From: Chara braunii
Taxonomy: Eukaryota > Streptophyta > Charophyceae > Charales > Characeae
Direction: 5' to 3'
Length of the DNA: 64,000 bases
Assembly: GCA_003427395.1 (NCBI GenBank)
Contig: BFEA01000033.1
Location: 4,919,470 to 4,983,469 of the forward strand
In this document: piece after piece, positions 10,577-22,990 of the stretch
Numbering within the stretch: the stretch's first letter is position 1
Layout: each line of letters begins with the position of its first letter
The notes under the pieces: generated by a model
The model's input: the letters and a program-made list of their open reading frames with translations, nothing else
What the model was told of the DNA's origin: nothing
Database searches by the model: none
Position numbers and translations under genes: made by a program

Positions 10577-13500
10577 TTAGAGCTCCATTTTCACAAAGAT
10601 GACCGCGCTCACCATACCCATATCAGGAATTGAATTCGCATCGATTCTGCGCAGAGCACTCACAAGCACAACCAACTTGGTATTCTTACATGTCCAAACC
10701 TTGAAGTCCTTGAATGCGGCAACTGTTAGAGTATGACCACACTGCAGACCAGCCTCATTCTTTACCAATTGATAACATCCCACGTAACCAAACATCTTCC
10801 TCACTGTCATTTTGCAATCCAGGAGATCCCATGTCCTCCCGTCACTATCTGTCTTCGTCAAGGTAGGACGTTTTGAAACTCCTCAGGATCTCCCTACCCT
10901 TCTTCTTTCCATCCTTCTTCTTTAAGTTATAGCAACAAAGCATAACACATCATCACCGAAATGCAGACCAGCTAAGTAACGACTCTGACTACCCAAAGTG
11001 GTCAGAAAGTCTCACTCACTGTTTGCCCACATCATGCAGCCGAACGGTGGGCTCAAGGACTTTCCCTTAAGAATCCCACTTGTTTGTTTCAACACCACGC
11101 AGCTAGCAACCGTAAAGCAGTGTTCCAAATCAAAGCAAGCAAATCTTATCAGCAAATCAAAACTCACGAATGTATAACCATCAAAAGCTTCCGGCCTGCT
11201 CATCGTCACACCTCTCCCTTTCTTCTCATGTACACGCCACTGATACCTATCTTGGAGTACCATCATATGTACCAGTCAACCACCCTCACAATTGAACAAG
11301 GCGGTAGTTTACTAAACATATGTGTAATATCGTAAGAGGCAGTCAAAAGTCAAATGTTCTTAGTAACTTCTTATGAGCTTGATCAAGTTTTTCAATTGAT
11401 TTTCTTCAGTCTCGTCTTCATCTGAGAAACAACCTTCAGGTTAAAGTGTTTGAGTTAAGGCAAACCGAAGAGCATCCCATTCAATCCCTTTGCTACCCGA
11501 TTACATGATGCATTATTCAACTCACAGTATGTAGGACAAATGGGATGGTATTCCACCATATCCATGTGCCTGGGTAGTGCAGAGGCATAGCCAAGCCTCC
11601 CATCTCTCGACCATTTGCCAAGTTTCTGAAACCCCCCTAACATAAAATCTTCCCCGACCTTTTCCAACACACTCTGCTCTCACGTCTTTGAGCACAACAC
11701 TTGAGTTTCACCCAAATTTCGATCCAGCGGGCATAATACCAAACCTTCCAGACACTCGCACATTTCAACAATCCTATGATCCTACCCACTTTTGACATCC
11801 TACTCCCTCTTGTCATATCGAGGCAGTCTAAGATTCCTGGCCTCACCAATTGTAATTGACCCAATCTCGTTCCCCAACCAATTAACACCATTCAATAAAA
11901 CATGTTATTCCCTCGCCAGTCACGATAAACATTACAACTTGCTTTAACTGTATCATTTTTTTAATTCCTCGTGATTGCAGGACTAAGACTCCACTCGCTC
12001 AAGCGAAAATGTGCTCAGCAAAAATGTACATGCCCATTCACTTTAGGAAGGGCTCTGCCAATGCAATCACATCTTCTGATGCCATCCATCTCATTCCAGC
12101 AAGGATTGAGAATCAATTCCCTAAGATTTGGACTTCGATTCCAAGCAACTCGAGTACGTCTGCGTACCATTTCTCTTGCAGTATTGTCGAGTCTAAATCC
12201 TTGAAGCTTCCTTCTAACTAGTCGTTATAGTTCTCCCGTTTTAATCTTATTATCGAATTGGACTTCAACAATTTCACATCTCCTTACACATATGCCAAAG
12301 CATGACTTAGTTACATTAGACGCCATCCGTCTCGTATGAGTCATATCCCATTTCGTCGCAAACAACTTCGCTACACCTTAATATTGTACCAATTCTCCTT
12401 ATTTCTTCTTTGGCGGTCCAAACTTCTTCCACATATTTTTTATCATCTTGATTATCTCTTTTTTAGTCTAAAAGTACTTGGATGCACCTCAATTGCATAA
12501 TGCAATACAACGGAACCAGTTGTGTCAAACGTGCAGTTATGCTTTCGCAGTGGTCTCGTTCTTCGTCCTACTTTCATTCTCGTCTCTCCAACCAGTTGAC
12601 AAACCAATCTCCATCCACCTGACCACACTATGCCACCAACACTGTGTACAACTACATCCTTTTTGTGATTTGGTACTACCAATCTTCTCAATGGTGAGAC
12701 AATCAGAATCATTCCATCGTTAACTATATTCTCTATCAACTTTACCATCCTCCTATCACACAATTGCTTCCTGTTTAAATTTCTTTTCTATATATCACGC
12801 ACCCCCTGCTTCTTTTCTTTTCTTCCTCGACGCTTCTGCCCACTAGTAGTCTTCTTCTTCCCTCTAGTATTCGAAGAAGGTGACCAAGTTCTAATCATTC
12901 TTGCCTCAGCGGTTTCCTGTGCACTCTTTCGGCTACAACTATGTATTGGAATGGCGACGCTCTTCTCACATCCCATCTTGGCCTGCCAATTCTATAGATT
13001 TTGCCTTCGCTTACATCCACTAGTCAAACAACACCCCACATGTCATCTCTCCTATAGGTCCTGTTCAATAATTCCAATATATACTTGCCTACGCCACGAC
13101 GACACCAAAGCGTAAACTCAACTCCTTAGTCATTGTATGTCTCACTATGTCAATCGATTTTTACCCATTGAACCTTTCAATACGACACAAACTTGCTAGC
13201 TCACTTAATTTGGCCAATCACTGTCAATAATGTGACTCTCAAAACCTGCATTCAATGATTTTCTCATTTTTTCCTCCCTCCATATATGCGTCTATGCCTC
13301 CCTAACTCGCTCACCTTGTTCTATAGATCCGCTGCTTTAGCCTTCATAAACTATTGTCTGTATATGATGTCTTAGTTGATGTTTTTTCATTGCATTCTTC
13401 CTCTTGTTATGCTCCTTTTTTTTCCGGGATTCCTATAGACACTATAGGAGTGGATGGCGAAGAAACATTTACAGGGTTGTAAGCTTGGATTATTCGCTTA

Positions 13501-14080
13501 ATGGCCAACCTCTTGATAGCCAAATCCATGTTGCCGTAGGATATTTTCTCCAACTTACATTGATCGTTTTGTTCCTCAATGGTCAATGCTTCAAACAACT
13601 TAATATCCCTCTCGATTTTTTCTCTCGCTCTTGGATCAGTCCTTGTGTCACATGCTTCAGTGAAGGCCTCTTCTTGTTGACGTCCTCTCCACCTTTCCTT
13701 GCTCAGCGCCCTTAATTTCCTTGCTCAGCGCCTTTAATTTCCTTCATTCTTGCATTTGCTTTCTTTTCCCAACCCAGTCTTCCACTCTTTAGTTAGAGTA
13801 ATGATAAGCGGGTTGTTCCCAATTGCGGTTTCCGTCGATATTTTTCTTTTCTCCACCAACTTCAATCCAGCAGCGTGATGTCGCAGCTACACAAGTTCCT
13901 CATCTTCATCATCATCTTCATCGACTTGCTGATGAGCAACTATCATCCACAATAATCTCTTATTTTCTTCTACCCTTGTCTCACCAAACTCACTCCTTAT
14001 CTTGCTTCTCGTTTTTCTCACTATCCTTTGTTTCTCTTCATCATTTTCACGCCTCATCTCAACAATGATCCTTCACAATA
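10577..14080 (-). pseudogene. Strongly decayed minus-strand coding remnant, family unknown
   Basis: Minus-strand frames of 70-100 codons follow one another: 10577-10861, 11012-11266, 11455-11670, 11637-11891 and 12452-12763. Upstream, around 13880-14060, is a highly charged Glu/Lys/Arg stretch (EEKQRIVRKTRSKIRSEFGE) that looks coiled-coil. A second charged Lys/Arg/Glu patch is at 13700-13800. Stops and frameshifts break it throughout. The consistent strand suggests one old element or gene. I cannot identify the family and found no RT, integrase or transposase motif. Confidence 0.4.
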
Positions 14081-14224
14081 ATCGTGCATCTTTGTCATCG
14101 TCATACCTTTTCTTTTCTAGGTAGATATTCACGTGCGCGGGGAGGGGGAGGGGAGAGAGGAAAGGGGTAAGGGGAGAGGGAGGGGGGTATGGGTAGGTAC
14201 CCTCCATTATGTGTTGCGAAGGTG

Positions 14225-14430
14225 GTGGCACGATGAAGTCCCACAAATGTTGAAAAGCCCTTGTGGCATATCTCAGGGGGCTTGAACCCTCGCAAGCTGT
14301 ATGAAAGTCATTCTTTCCAACGATTTTCTAGATCATAAAATGTTGATCACTCCTCAAACCTTCCTGAGGCCCAAAGGACTATCTCCCTACGTCAAGAGTT
14401 CAAATCCCATGAAAAAAATCAAAAAAGGTA
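14225..14430 (+). mobile_element. Weak SINE-like segment
   Basis: AGAGTTCAAATCCCATG near 14395 resembles a B box, and an A-rich end with AAAAAAATC follows. The A box (TGGCATATCTCAGG, about 14265) is too far upstream for a standard pol III promoter, so this may be a 3' half only. Confidence 0.3.
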
Positions 14431-14459
14431 TTTTATCTATGTTTTCTATTTTCCAAGAC

Positions 14460-14609
<150 letters not shown>

Positions 14610-15350
14610 ATTTTCCTAACTTCAATTACTCGCGTCAGTGGGTGGTCCTATGTAGTAGTTAAGTCCAAAGGGCGAAGAAAGGACATTGTCTACCGTAACT
14701 TAGTAAGACAGTCCATAGATCCTAAGCGCCACCAATTATGTTGGAGAAGGATGAGAGGGCTTGGAGAAACAAGTCATTCGGGGAAATTTTGTTGTTGGAG
14801 CTCTTATTGAAAAAGTAGCAAAATAAATAGTTTTCCCATGGCTTCGGAAGTAAGATGTTTAGCTCTATGAAGGAACGATGTAATGACGACCCTTTTCTGT
14901 TCTCTGGAGGGAAACCAACCATAATCTTGCAGACTTTGTATCAAGATCCCAATGTAAATGCATCGGACCCGCACGGGGACCCTCCCTGCCATTGTCGAGC
15001 GCATCGGTCCGTCACCGCACAAGGCAGGGCGGGACCCTCCCGGCCGCATCACGCAGGAGCTGGTCTGATCCTCATCGCGAATACATATGGAGCTTCTGCA
15101 AGCCGCTCCGGTCGAGTGCGCCAGCCATACCTCTCGCGAGCCCCTATGACAGGATAGGGCCTACGCGAGGCACGACTTACCTCCAACTTTTGGGAGTTGT
15201 CACCTCCCTTCGGTAGGCATATCCCCGCCGAGCTACCAGTCCACAGTACGAAAGCTGATCAGTTGCAATCGCAGAGGTGGACCAGCCGAGGGCATTTCTC
15301 GTTCGCTGTAGCATAGGGGGTACGCGCGGTATTACGCAGGACTACCACTG
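14610..15350. other. Presumed 5' flank or leader of the gypsy element
   Basis: There are no supported genes. GC-rich sequence with GGGACCCTCCCGGCC-like repeats lies upstream of gag. I looked for a long terminal repeat matching sequence 3' of the element (20.6-21.7 kb) and for a tRNA primer-binding site and saw neither by eye. Confidence 0.45.
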
Positions 15351-16640
15351 TTGGATGTAGTGGAGACGCAGGACTACCACACGTCACTCTTGCAGGACAT
15401 CCAACGGAGCCTGCCCGTGCTAGTCGGGCGAGTTCAGGCGGCACCATCACCATCAGGACCCGGTGCCTGGCCCGTGGTACAACCTCCTCCTTATGTCCCA
15501 CCGGTGAGTGGAGTATCCCCATTTGTAGTATCTCCAGCCTCGGTCCAGGCCGCTTCCTTACTAAGTATGCCTTTGACAGACGGGTTAGCAGCAGGTCCTA
15601 GTATATAGGTTCCTGTTCAGACAGTGTTTTCCCAACGTCCGTTGAAACTGCAGTAACCGGGCAGCCTGTTATCTCGCAGCCTGCATCCCAGGGTCCACAA
15701 CCTGGAGTGGTGTAGGTACCGGGACAAAGCCAGTGGGTTCCTAAGACTGTTATTGCTTCGCCTAAACCCTTCTCAGGGGATAAGAGGGGCGAAGACCTTG
15801 ACACATGGTTGAGGTCAGTGCCAGTCTACGTGAAGTGCAAGTTAACCTTGCCACACGAGGAAGTGCGTGTGGCTGCCTCCTACCTGGAGGGGAGTGCAGC
15901 AAGATGGTTAAGCGGGTTAGTACAACTGCAGGGGTACGGTCATGACTTTCGCGCTTGGAAAGTCAACCAGAAATTGGATGCCTTCCTCAAGTTGGTGGAA
16001 GAAAGGTGGCATGATCCGCAGGAGGCTCAAAAGGCCACTTACGCAATCTTGACTCTGAGCTCCAGAGGTCAATGAGAGATGCCACAAATGTTGTTGAGCG
16101 TTTGATCTATGTACCTGGAGTGCGGTACGATCCCTAGGTCTTACTTACCACTTACCTGAGGTGTCTTCCCATAGAACTCAGGAATCAACTGGCAGGTGAG
16201 GCAAACATTACAGTACACAACTTCCCCTCGTTCAGCAAAAAGGCCCTGCACCTAGAGGCAAAGATAGGACATGGGCAAGAAGCCGCGACGGATGGCAGGA
16301 AGAAGGCACTGCCTGCCAGCTGGAAGGCGAAGGGCCGCATTATGTCTGTCAATAACGATGGTTCCACCATCGAGTTAGAAGATGACTTCCAGGAGGGAGA
16401 AGGTTCAAAGGCGGGCAACGCAGAGGCTTCAAGGGGTGGAGCAGTCGCTGCCTCAGTCCCGAAAGGTAAGGCGACCGGTAGACGCCACAGAGGCTCCCGG
16501 TCTAGGAGTCAATAGACCCCAACTCTCCTTCACGGGAGAAAGCGGGTCTCACAGAGGACGTGTGGAGAGACCGTTACACCCGGCAGGTTTATATCCCTTG
16601 TGGCCAATATGGCCATAACCAATTCAAGTGCTGAAATAAG
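15351..16640 (+). pseudogene. gypsy Gag with degenerate zinc knuckle
   Basis: A Pro-rich N-terminal part (15351-15608) ends in a stop. A retrotransposon gag core follows at about 15760-16075, with DLDTWLRS, SYLEGSAARWL and FLKLVEERWHD, typical of the gag capsid domain. The knuckle near 16588-16635 reads YIPCGQYGHNQFKC then a stop: the first Cys of the CCHC motif is replaced by Tyr. Gag would form the particle that packages element RNA. At least two frame breaks are present. Confidence 0.75.
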
Positions 16641-16999
16641 AAGGTGACGGAAAAGATTCTGCCTACAATGGGGCAGGTGCCGGAAAAGATTCTGCCTACA
16701 ATGGGGCAGGTGCCGGCATCCCCCGCTTCCCAGGGTAGCAATGTTGCCAACAGTTCTAACAGTGCTTCGGGAAACACGTCGGGCCAGTAGGAATGGTAGT
16801 TGTTGCTGCTAGGGTCGAGATGGTGGACACACCCTCACCATCCCAAGAGATGGTCCAAGCTACTGACTTCGTTGTCGTCCCGCAGACATATTCCGACCCA
16901 TTGATCCTTTGTTCAATGAATGTGTTCGAGTCCTTAGAGGAGCTAGAGGAGGAGTGGTCTAGATCGTACCCGCTAGCTTCTTGGACGGCCATGGCAAAA

Positions 17000-17340
17000 G
17001 CCCCTACGGTGAGTTGTTTGTCGTTGAGGTAGATATATGCGGTTGCAAGGCCGGGGCCTTCTACGATACATGTTCGACGAGGAATTTTATCAGTCATGCG
17101 TGCGTTGAGAGGCTGTGCTTATAGGGGCAAGTGCAGCGCCTGAGTCGACCTGTGGAGTCGACCTGTGCCAACAAATAACGCATGGTAGTTAGTACTGGTC
17201 ACCGACTACCTTAAAGACATTGAGTGTCGTTTCCCGTACGCGGGAGGGGAACTGAGACATCGAGTTTGGTTCCTAGTTAGCGATGATCTCCCAATGGATA
17301 TCTTATTGGGTATGTACTATCTTTCAGTTGCACAACCCCA
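17000..17340 (+). pseudogene. gypsy aspartic protease remnant
   Basis: The active-site region reads YDTCSTRNFIS at about 17062-17095, where DTG/DSG-S is expected. Codon 17071-17073 is TGT, so the catalytic-loop Gly is Cys. The C-terminal part, [13 protein letters not shown] (17285-17320), matches the usual protease end before RT. The enzyme would cleave the Gag-Pol polyprotein; this copy is also frameshifted. Confidence 0.65.
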
Positions 17341-18047
17341 GTTTGACTGGGACGAAAAGGTGGTGAAAAACACGTTACCCGGAAGGGGGACCGCTTGGAT
17401 ACATAAATATAAGGCTAGTAGTCTGATTGAGTCCTACGGATGCATATGTGCGGCCTTGTTTTATAATTATTATAAGCAAAATCCGGAGGAGGGTATCTAC
17501 TTAGTTTATGTCTCTGCAGAAGGCGAACCGGTGAAAATGCTTCCAGCGATAGAGGGAGTGGTCGCTAGATACCCTGATTTATTCGAAGAGACGAAACAGG
17601 TTGTTGAGAGGGAGGTCGTCCACGCGATAGAGATTATCCCAGGGTCTAGTATTCCGAAGGGTAGGATCTATCGGATGTCTCCAGTTGAGCTCGATGAGCT
17701 TCGCCGGCAACTCAAGGAACTCATAGAAAAGGGTTGGATCCGACTGAGTGTTTTCCCTTATGGATCTCTTGTCTTATTCGTGCCAAAGATGGGGGGAACC
17801 TTGAGGATGTGCATTAACTATAGGGGCCTCGATGCCATCACTGTGAAAAACGCACAGCCCCTACCGCGTATCGATGACTTGTTGGACCGAGTGCAAGGGT
17901 GTCAGTACTTCAGTAAGATAGATCTGAAGTCCGGGTACCATCAGATTGCAATACGGCCCAAGGATCAATACAAAACCTCTTTTCCGACCAGGTACAGTCT
18001 GTACGAGTTTGTGGTGATGCCTTTCGGCCTTTGCAATGCTCCTGACA

Positions 18048-18049
<2 letters not shown>
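17294..18049 (+). pseudogene. gypsy reverse transcriptase, N-terminal half
   Basis: This open frame enters from the protease end. It shows the RT linker, [17 protein letters not shown], the block [19 protein letters not shown], motif [13 protein letters not shown] with the catalytic Asp, and [12 protein letters not shown]. It then runs into a poly(T) insertion. The reading frame continues through the insertion to 18298, which is why a 334-codon ORF is seen. The RT proper stops at the insertion. Confidence 0.88.
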
Positions 18050-18081
<32 letters not shown>

Positions 18082-18290
18082 GTTGTACAGGTTGGAGACG
18101 GTCTTAGGGAGGACCTATATCACGGCCGTTGAGGGCAGCACTGCTAGGAGGGCTGGCACTCCGAGCCTTCCGACGCGATCGCAGCGGGTACTACACTCGC
18201 CAAGCAAGACCCCCACTGACGGCCCTGCCCCCAACAGTATCTTATGCCCCATCTACTCCCCACACCACCCATACACACACATACTCAGCA
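18050..18290 (-). mobile_element. Poly(A)-tailed insertion inside gypsy RT; possible 5S-related SINE
   Basis: The RT sequence breaks after NAP and resumes at [12 protein letters not shown] (18295). Between them is poly(T) 18051-18078 and about 210 bases of unrelated DNA, so a minus-strand retroposed copy is likely. On the minus strand GCTTGGCGAGTGTAGTACCC resembles the 3' half of eukaryotic 5S rRNA, so a 5S-derived SINE or 5S pseudogene is possible but unproven. No target-site duplication is obvious. Confidence 0.6.
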
Positions 18291-19130
18291 CGCCATGAAC
18301 CGGATCTTTCATGACTACTTGGACAAGTTTGACATCGTGTACCTCGATGATATACTTATCTTTAGTAGGACTGTCGAGGAGCATGTTGGCCACACATAGT
18401 CCTTAGCCTCCTTCGGCAAAACCAGTTCAAGATTAACCAGGAGAAGTGCGAGTTTGGCTGCACCCGGATCTTGTATCTGGGTCATGAGATTTCCGCAGAG
18501 GGATTGAAGCCCGATGACGTGAAGGTGGCCAGCATTTGTGACTGGCCGCATCCTCCGTCTGTGACTGAGATGAGGTCCTTCTTAGGGATGACCGGCTACT
18601 ACTGCAATTTTGTGAAGAACTATAGCATAGTGGCCGCTCCTTCGACGGATCGGACACGCCTTGACACGCCTTGGGAGTGCACAGACAGGTGTGAGGTTGC
18701 TTTCAGACATCTGGAGCACTCCTTAACACACCATGAGGTCTTGAAACTTCCCGATCCTGACAAACCATTCACAGTAACCACGGATGCCAGCCAAGACGGC
18801 ATTGGTGCCGTGCTTGCGCAGCAGGAGGGGCCAAAGTTGAGGCCAGTTGAGTACATTTCCAAAAAGATGCCCTCTCAAAAGTTGGCTAAGTCCGCCTATG
18901 AGAAGGAACTTTATGCGATCCATAAAGCGCTAACCCACTGGAGGCACTACCTCCTTGGGAGGTTCTTATATGTCAGGACTGATCATCAAACCCTGAACCG
19001 GATGAGAACTCAACCAGTGCTCTCTGATGAGCTGAAATGCTAGATAGAAGTCATTGAGCAATATGACTTCGAACTCCAGTACATCAAAGGGGAGTATAAC
19101 AAAGTTGTTGATGCACTGTTGCATAGGCCG
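18291..19130 (+). pseudogene. gypsy RT C-terminal half and RNase H
   Basis: After the insertion, [11 protein letters not shown] carries the intact catalytic YLDD box (18340-18351). A frameshift follows. From 18471 an open frame holds the RT thumb (YLGHEISAEGLKPDD, SFLGMTGYY) and RNase H with TTDAS, YEKELYAIHKAL and RTDHQTL, giving the D-E-D residues. A TAG at 19040-19043 breaks it before EYNKVVDALLHRP, the last RNase H acidic motif. The domain would remove RNA from the RNA-DNA hybrid. Confidence 0.85.
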
Positions 19131-20060
19131 GACTTCCTTGGTGCGCTGATCACTGAGTTCGGGCTTGCAGACGATGTCACTCGATCTTTGGTGAAAGTCC
19201 ATCACGAGGATCCGTTTATAGCTGAGATCATTCACAGACTTGAGGCGAAGGACAAAGTGACTTCTGTCGAGTTTGTGTTGGTCAACGGCCTGCTTCCTTG
19301 AGAAGGTCGGGAATAAACGTTTGCGTGTGCCTAATCGGAAGTCTTTGCGTAGTTTGTTTTTAGGTGAGTGTCATGATGTCACATGACATTTTGGTTATAA
19401 GAAGACTGCAACCAATTTGCTGCAACAGTTCTGGTGACCCACAATGATGAGAGATGCCAAGCTGTACGTGGAGACTTGCCAAGTGTGTCAGAGGGATAAG
19501 CCACATACACAGGCCCCTCTTGTCCACGGATTTCATGGACACGTTGGTCACCAGCAAGAGCCGAATGCGGTATGTCTATGTCATTGTGGATAGATTTAGT
19601 AAGTATGCTAGGTTAGTCGCAATGTCTGCAACAGCCAAAACCGAGTATGTGATTAAGCAGTTCAAAGAAAACTGGGTCAGGGATTTTGGATTGCCAAAGT
19701 CTATAGTTAGAGACAGGGATGTGCGGTTTAGCAGTGAACTGTGGAAGGCCACAGCTGCAGAACAGGGGACACAACTGCAAATGACCTCCGAGAACCATCT
19801 AGAGGCAAATGGGCAAGCAGAGCAGCTGAACCGCGCTGTACAACACCTGCTGAGGCACTACATCAAGCCCAATCAGGTGGACTGGGATGAGAAACTTGCT
19901 CTCATCGCCAACCTGTACAACAACGCTGTGCACAGCGCAAACGGGGTGAACCCTAACAGCCTGATACTGACCTTCAAGCCAAGACTGCCCCTAGACTTTC
20001 TACTACCTGAGAACCAGCCGACCGCTGCACCTGGCCCAGTAGAATTCACCTACTGATATG
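19119..20060 (+). pseudogene. gypsy integrase (zinc-binding and DDE core)
   Basis: The HHCC domain is near 19365-19500: CHDVT, then an in-frame TGA, then HFGYKKTA and later CQVCQRDK. The catalytic core follows at 19454-20056: STDFMDTLVTS (first Asp), DRDVRFSSELWK (second Asp), ANGQAEQLNRAVQ (Glu). A short deletion with a frame change joins HHCC to core near 19520, where a Pro-rich linker is usual. The DDE residues are all present, but the protein is broken. Confidence 0.85.
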
Positions 20061-20080
20061 AACAATTGATGCAGTAAGCG

Positions 20081-20638
20081 GTGGAACAGATGCACAAAGC
20101 ACAGGTGGTAATGATAGAATCTGAGAGCAAATATCGATGTCCATCGACATTTCAGGTAGGAGATAGAGTTTGGGTTAAGTCATCTGAACTGGGGCAGGAG
20201 CACGGTATCTCCCGCAAGCTCATGCCACGGTACTTTGGACCCTGGGAGGTTCTAGATGTTGTTGGGGATGATCCGGACGGGCCGTCATACGTAATCCAGA
20301 TCTCTGGTCACCTTCGCACTTACCCTGTCTTTCACGCCTCCAAGCTCGCACCTTTCGGAGAAACTGATCAGTTTCCCTCTCGTTGCTCAATGCTGCCCCC
20401 AACCATGGATGGAGAGGTCGACATCGACGACATCATGGATCAGAGAACTGCCAGTTCCAAGACGAACAGGAAGGGGACGTCCTTCGAAGCCGAAACTGGA
20501 GCACCACGTTCGGTTCAGACATCACACTGATCCAAAGGAGGACTGATGGTTTACAAGGGAGGAACTGATGCAGACCGCTCCACAGGTTGTCACCCAGTAC
20601 GAGAAGTCTCTGCAGAAAGGAAAGCGTCAGATTGAATG
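20081..20638 (+). pseudogene. gypsy integrase C-terminus / chromodomain-like tail
   Basis: The frame continues with FQVGDRVWVKSSELG, PRYFGPWEVLDVVG, YPVFHASKLAPF and a tail, partly in another frame, containing HTDPKED and FTREEL before a final stop near 20638. This is the SH3-like plus chromodomain-like end seen in chromoviruses, proposed to direct integration to chromatin. A frameshift near 20450 separates the two parts. Confidence 0.75.
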
Positions 20639-20640
20639 AT

Positions 20641-22620
20641 GGAACTTCTCAGAGGACTCTCGAAGTATGGAGGAGGGAATGCGAAGCACAAGGCCTCGAC
20701 GAGCCCTACCGGGCCCTGTTTCCAGCAATGTCGGCCACCCTAAGTGAAGGCAGGCCCGGCCAAGGACGAGAGGCCTATTTTGGACTACCACGCAACTGGG
20801 GAAAATTCAGGCAGTTGCGCAGCACCAGTTGGTCGAAAGCGCCCCAGGCCCTGGCTGCATTTTTCAGATGTATCTGAGGCAGGCCCTGGGCCAGAGACAC
20901 AACATGGGCCAAACACAGGCTGCGGGCAGTTGAACACGGGTAACCGCTCTAGGCCCTGGGCCTGATTCCCTGGACCGGGGCTCAGCCACTTGGGGCCTAC
21001 CAGAAGCTTCTGGGCAGGGGCCCAGCGCAGCCAGGCCGCAACCAGCAGGCAGGCCACTTCCATATAGGAAAGTGCCTGCCCCCGCATTGGGCATTCGGGC
21101 ATTCGGGCACTTGCTACATGCTGCGCAAGCGCTGCTGCGCTACTGGCAGGCCAGCGCCCACATGGTCATGGGCTAGCAAGGGATATGCAGGCAGCCATAG
21201 CCGGGCTGGCCTGTGAGGTGCTGGATGGGGCGCATGGTGGTCCTTGGGTGCACGTGGCATCTGTGTGGGGGATCGAGGTTGTGAGTGATGCGAGAGACAT
21301 ACCTGGTGCTTGAGGCGAACGGCATTGGCTGAGATCTGCTCGTACTTCGGGGAGCTGTTGACGTCACCAGCGGCATTGTAGATAGGCTAGATAGGATCTG
21401 CCATTTGTAGTCTGGGCGCAGAGCGCCAGATAGGACATCGACATTGGTTCTTTGTTGATGATGATGAGACTATTCCAACATTGTCACTTGTGAGCGTTTG
21501 CTGTGCTCTTATTTGGTGGAACTCAGTCGCAATTCTGCTTTTGGTTCAAGGTCACAACTATCTGGTTTCATGTGTATGATGCTGCTTGGTTTCTGGAATT
21601 CGCTATTGCTCATTATCCGTGCAGGACCTTTTGTTGAATTAATTTATTGGACCCAGTGCAAGCAGGCCGGTACCTCCAAAACGCGGTCTGCGGGTTAACC
21701 GGACCTTTTGTTGAATAACTGCTTTAGACCATAGAGCCTATAATGAGCTTGGCTAGCTGATCTTCACCACATCGATTTTCAGACTTTGGAGGGTGACACG
21801 TCACAATGGCACTAAAAGGAAGAGGAGCCGAAGAGAATACCTGACAGAAAAAAGAAAGATGTAGGCCACGGAACGAAGCTGCCCTGACAATCATTTTTCT
21901 GTCAGAATGAAATAAGTGCTCAGAAAGTGTGTGAGTATGCACGAACGGGGCCTGGGAAAGGGTCGAGGGGAGAGGGAAGGGAAGATGGTGGGGGGGCGTT
22001 AAGGGCAGGTGTGGCACTCATATTAGCCATCTGATCTCAGATCTGATGGTACCAGAACAGCATTCTCTAGCAGGCGCTCCTCTTACAAATGACTCCTTCC
22101 CTGTCTTTCCTTACACTCCATCCTTTTTTTGGCCTCCTTTTTTTTGCTAATGCCAGCTTATTTCCTTGTGCCTAATCTGCCCTACACAACACACCCTGAT
22201 TATGAATGTATACAAGCTATTTTTCTTGTCTGATACAGTCAGGATGAGGGTGCATTGTGTTCCAGGGAGGAAGATAGCCTCTCTCATGGCTCTCATCAGC
22301 CTATCTTTGGCTACCAAGATTTGCTGCGAAAAGACGAAGTGTTATAGCAATGGTGTGGATCAACAACTACTATGCTCCGTCCAGGGTAATCAATGCCGCA
22401 GGGTAAAAAATGCTGCAATGTGCTCAGGATTCAAGCTCCCGTAACACAGTGACACGGGACCCATTTTCCAGCAGGTCCTGCTCCCCATGAATTGATTGAA
22501 GCCATCTACCATGGGGCCCTGCTAGTGGAGGTTGCTCATATCAGGCCCTGCTAGCAACCTCACAAGGAATGGGGTCCTCTGTAGACCATCTGGATAACCT
22601 AATGGCTGACCACGGCACAA
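20641..22620. other. Non-coding stretch after the gypsy element
   Basis: 20740-21130 is GC-rich, with repeated CCCTGGGCC/GGCCCTGG blocks. 21380-22450 is ordinary sequence without a supported gene. Any 3' LTR should lie at the start of this stretch, but no matching 5' copy was seen. Confidence 0.5.
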
Positions 22621-22745
22621 GCGGCCGCGGGGCGTTAACGTTAGCGCCCCTCGACTTTCGGGGGCCGGGGGCCGTTGAGGTTTTTCATCAACGGCCTAAG
22701 TCGCGGCACGCCTCCGAAAGTCATGGTGAGGGCCCCGCGGCCATG
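22621..22745. repeat. GC-rich inverted repeat with central hairpin
   Basis: The outer arms GCGGCCGCGGGGC and GCCCCGCGGCC are inverted copies, as are CGACTTTCGGGG and CCGAAAGTC. The centre forms GGCCGTTGA...TCAACGGCC with a 9-base loop. The structure is that of a small palindromic element. Confidence 0.6.
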
Positions 22746-22929
22746 TAGCGCCGGAGGTACTGGTGGTTTAACAGGGGGCCCCCACTTTCTTTCAGCCCCA
22801 GGTTAACCTCCCCAGCACTGAAAAATGCATTTGGGGATTGTTTTTTTCAGCTCTTTTTTTTTTTTTTTTTTTGCCCTGTTTTNTTTTTGGTCAAGGCCTG
22901 TGTGTGCCAAGTGTGGTGTTTGTTGGGGT

Positions 22930-22990
22930 CTTGGGGATAACTGTTTTGGCCAGCCCTGGGGCCTGGACCCACTAGCGAAGTATTCTACGA
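22930..22990 (-). mobile_element. K-family hairpin element, partial copy 1
   Basis: The reverse complement contains GCTAGTGGGTCCAGGCCCC preceded by TAGAATACTTC. The same block, TAGAATACCTT plus GCTAGTGGGTCCAGGCCCC, sits at 23618-23652. Only part of the element is present. Confidence 0.6.

Larger units (their letters stand above)
15351..20640 (+). mobile_element. Ty3/gypsy retrotransposon (chromovirus-like), decayed
   Basis: The domain order is gag, zinc knuckle, protease, RT, RNase H, integrase, chromodomain-like C-terminus. RT before integrase defines Ty3/gypsy rather than copia. The element is broken by frameshifts, stops and an insertion in RT at about 18050-18290. LTRs were not found, so the true ends are uncertain. 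Confidence 0.88.

Noticed and set aside
14610-21720. Pair of LTRs for the gypsy element
   Set aside because: Compared 14.6-15.3 kb with 20.6-21.7 kb by eye and found no matching long repeat; a self-alignment would decide.
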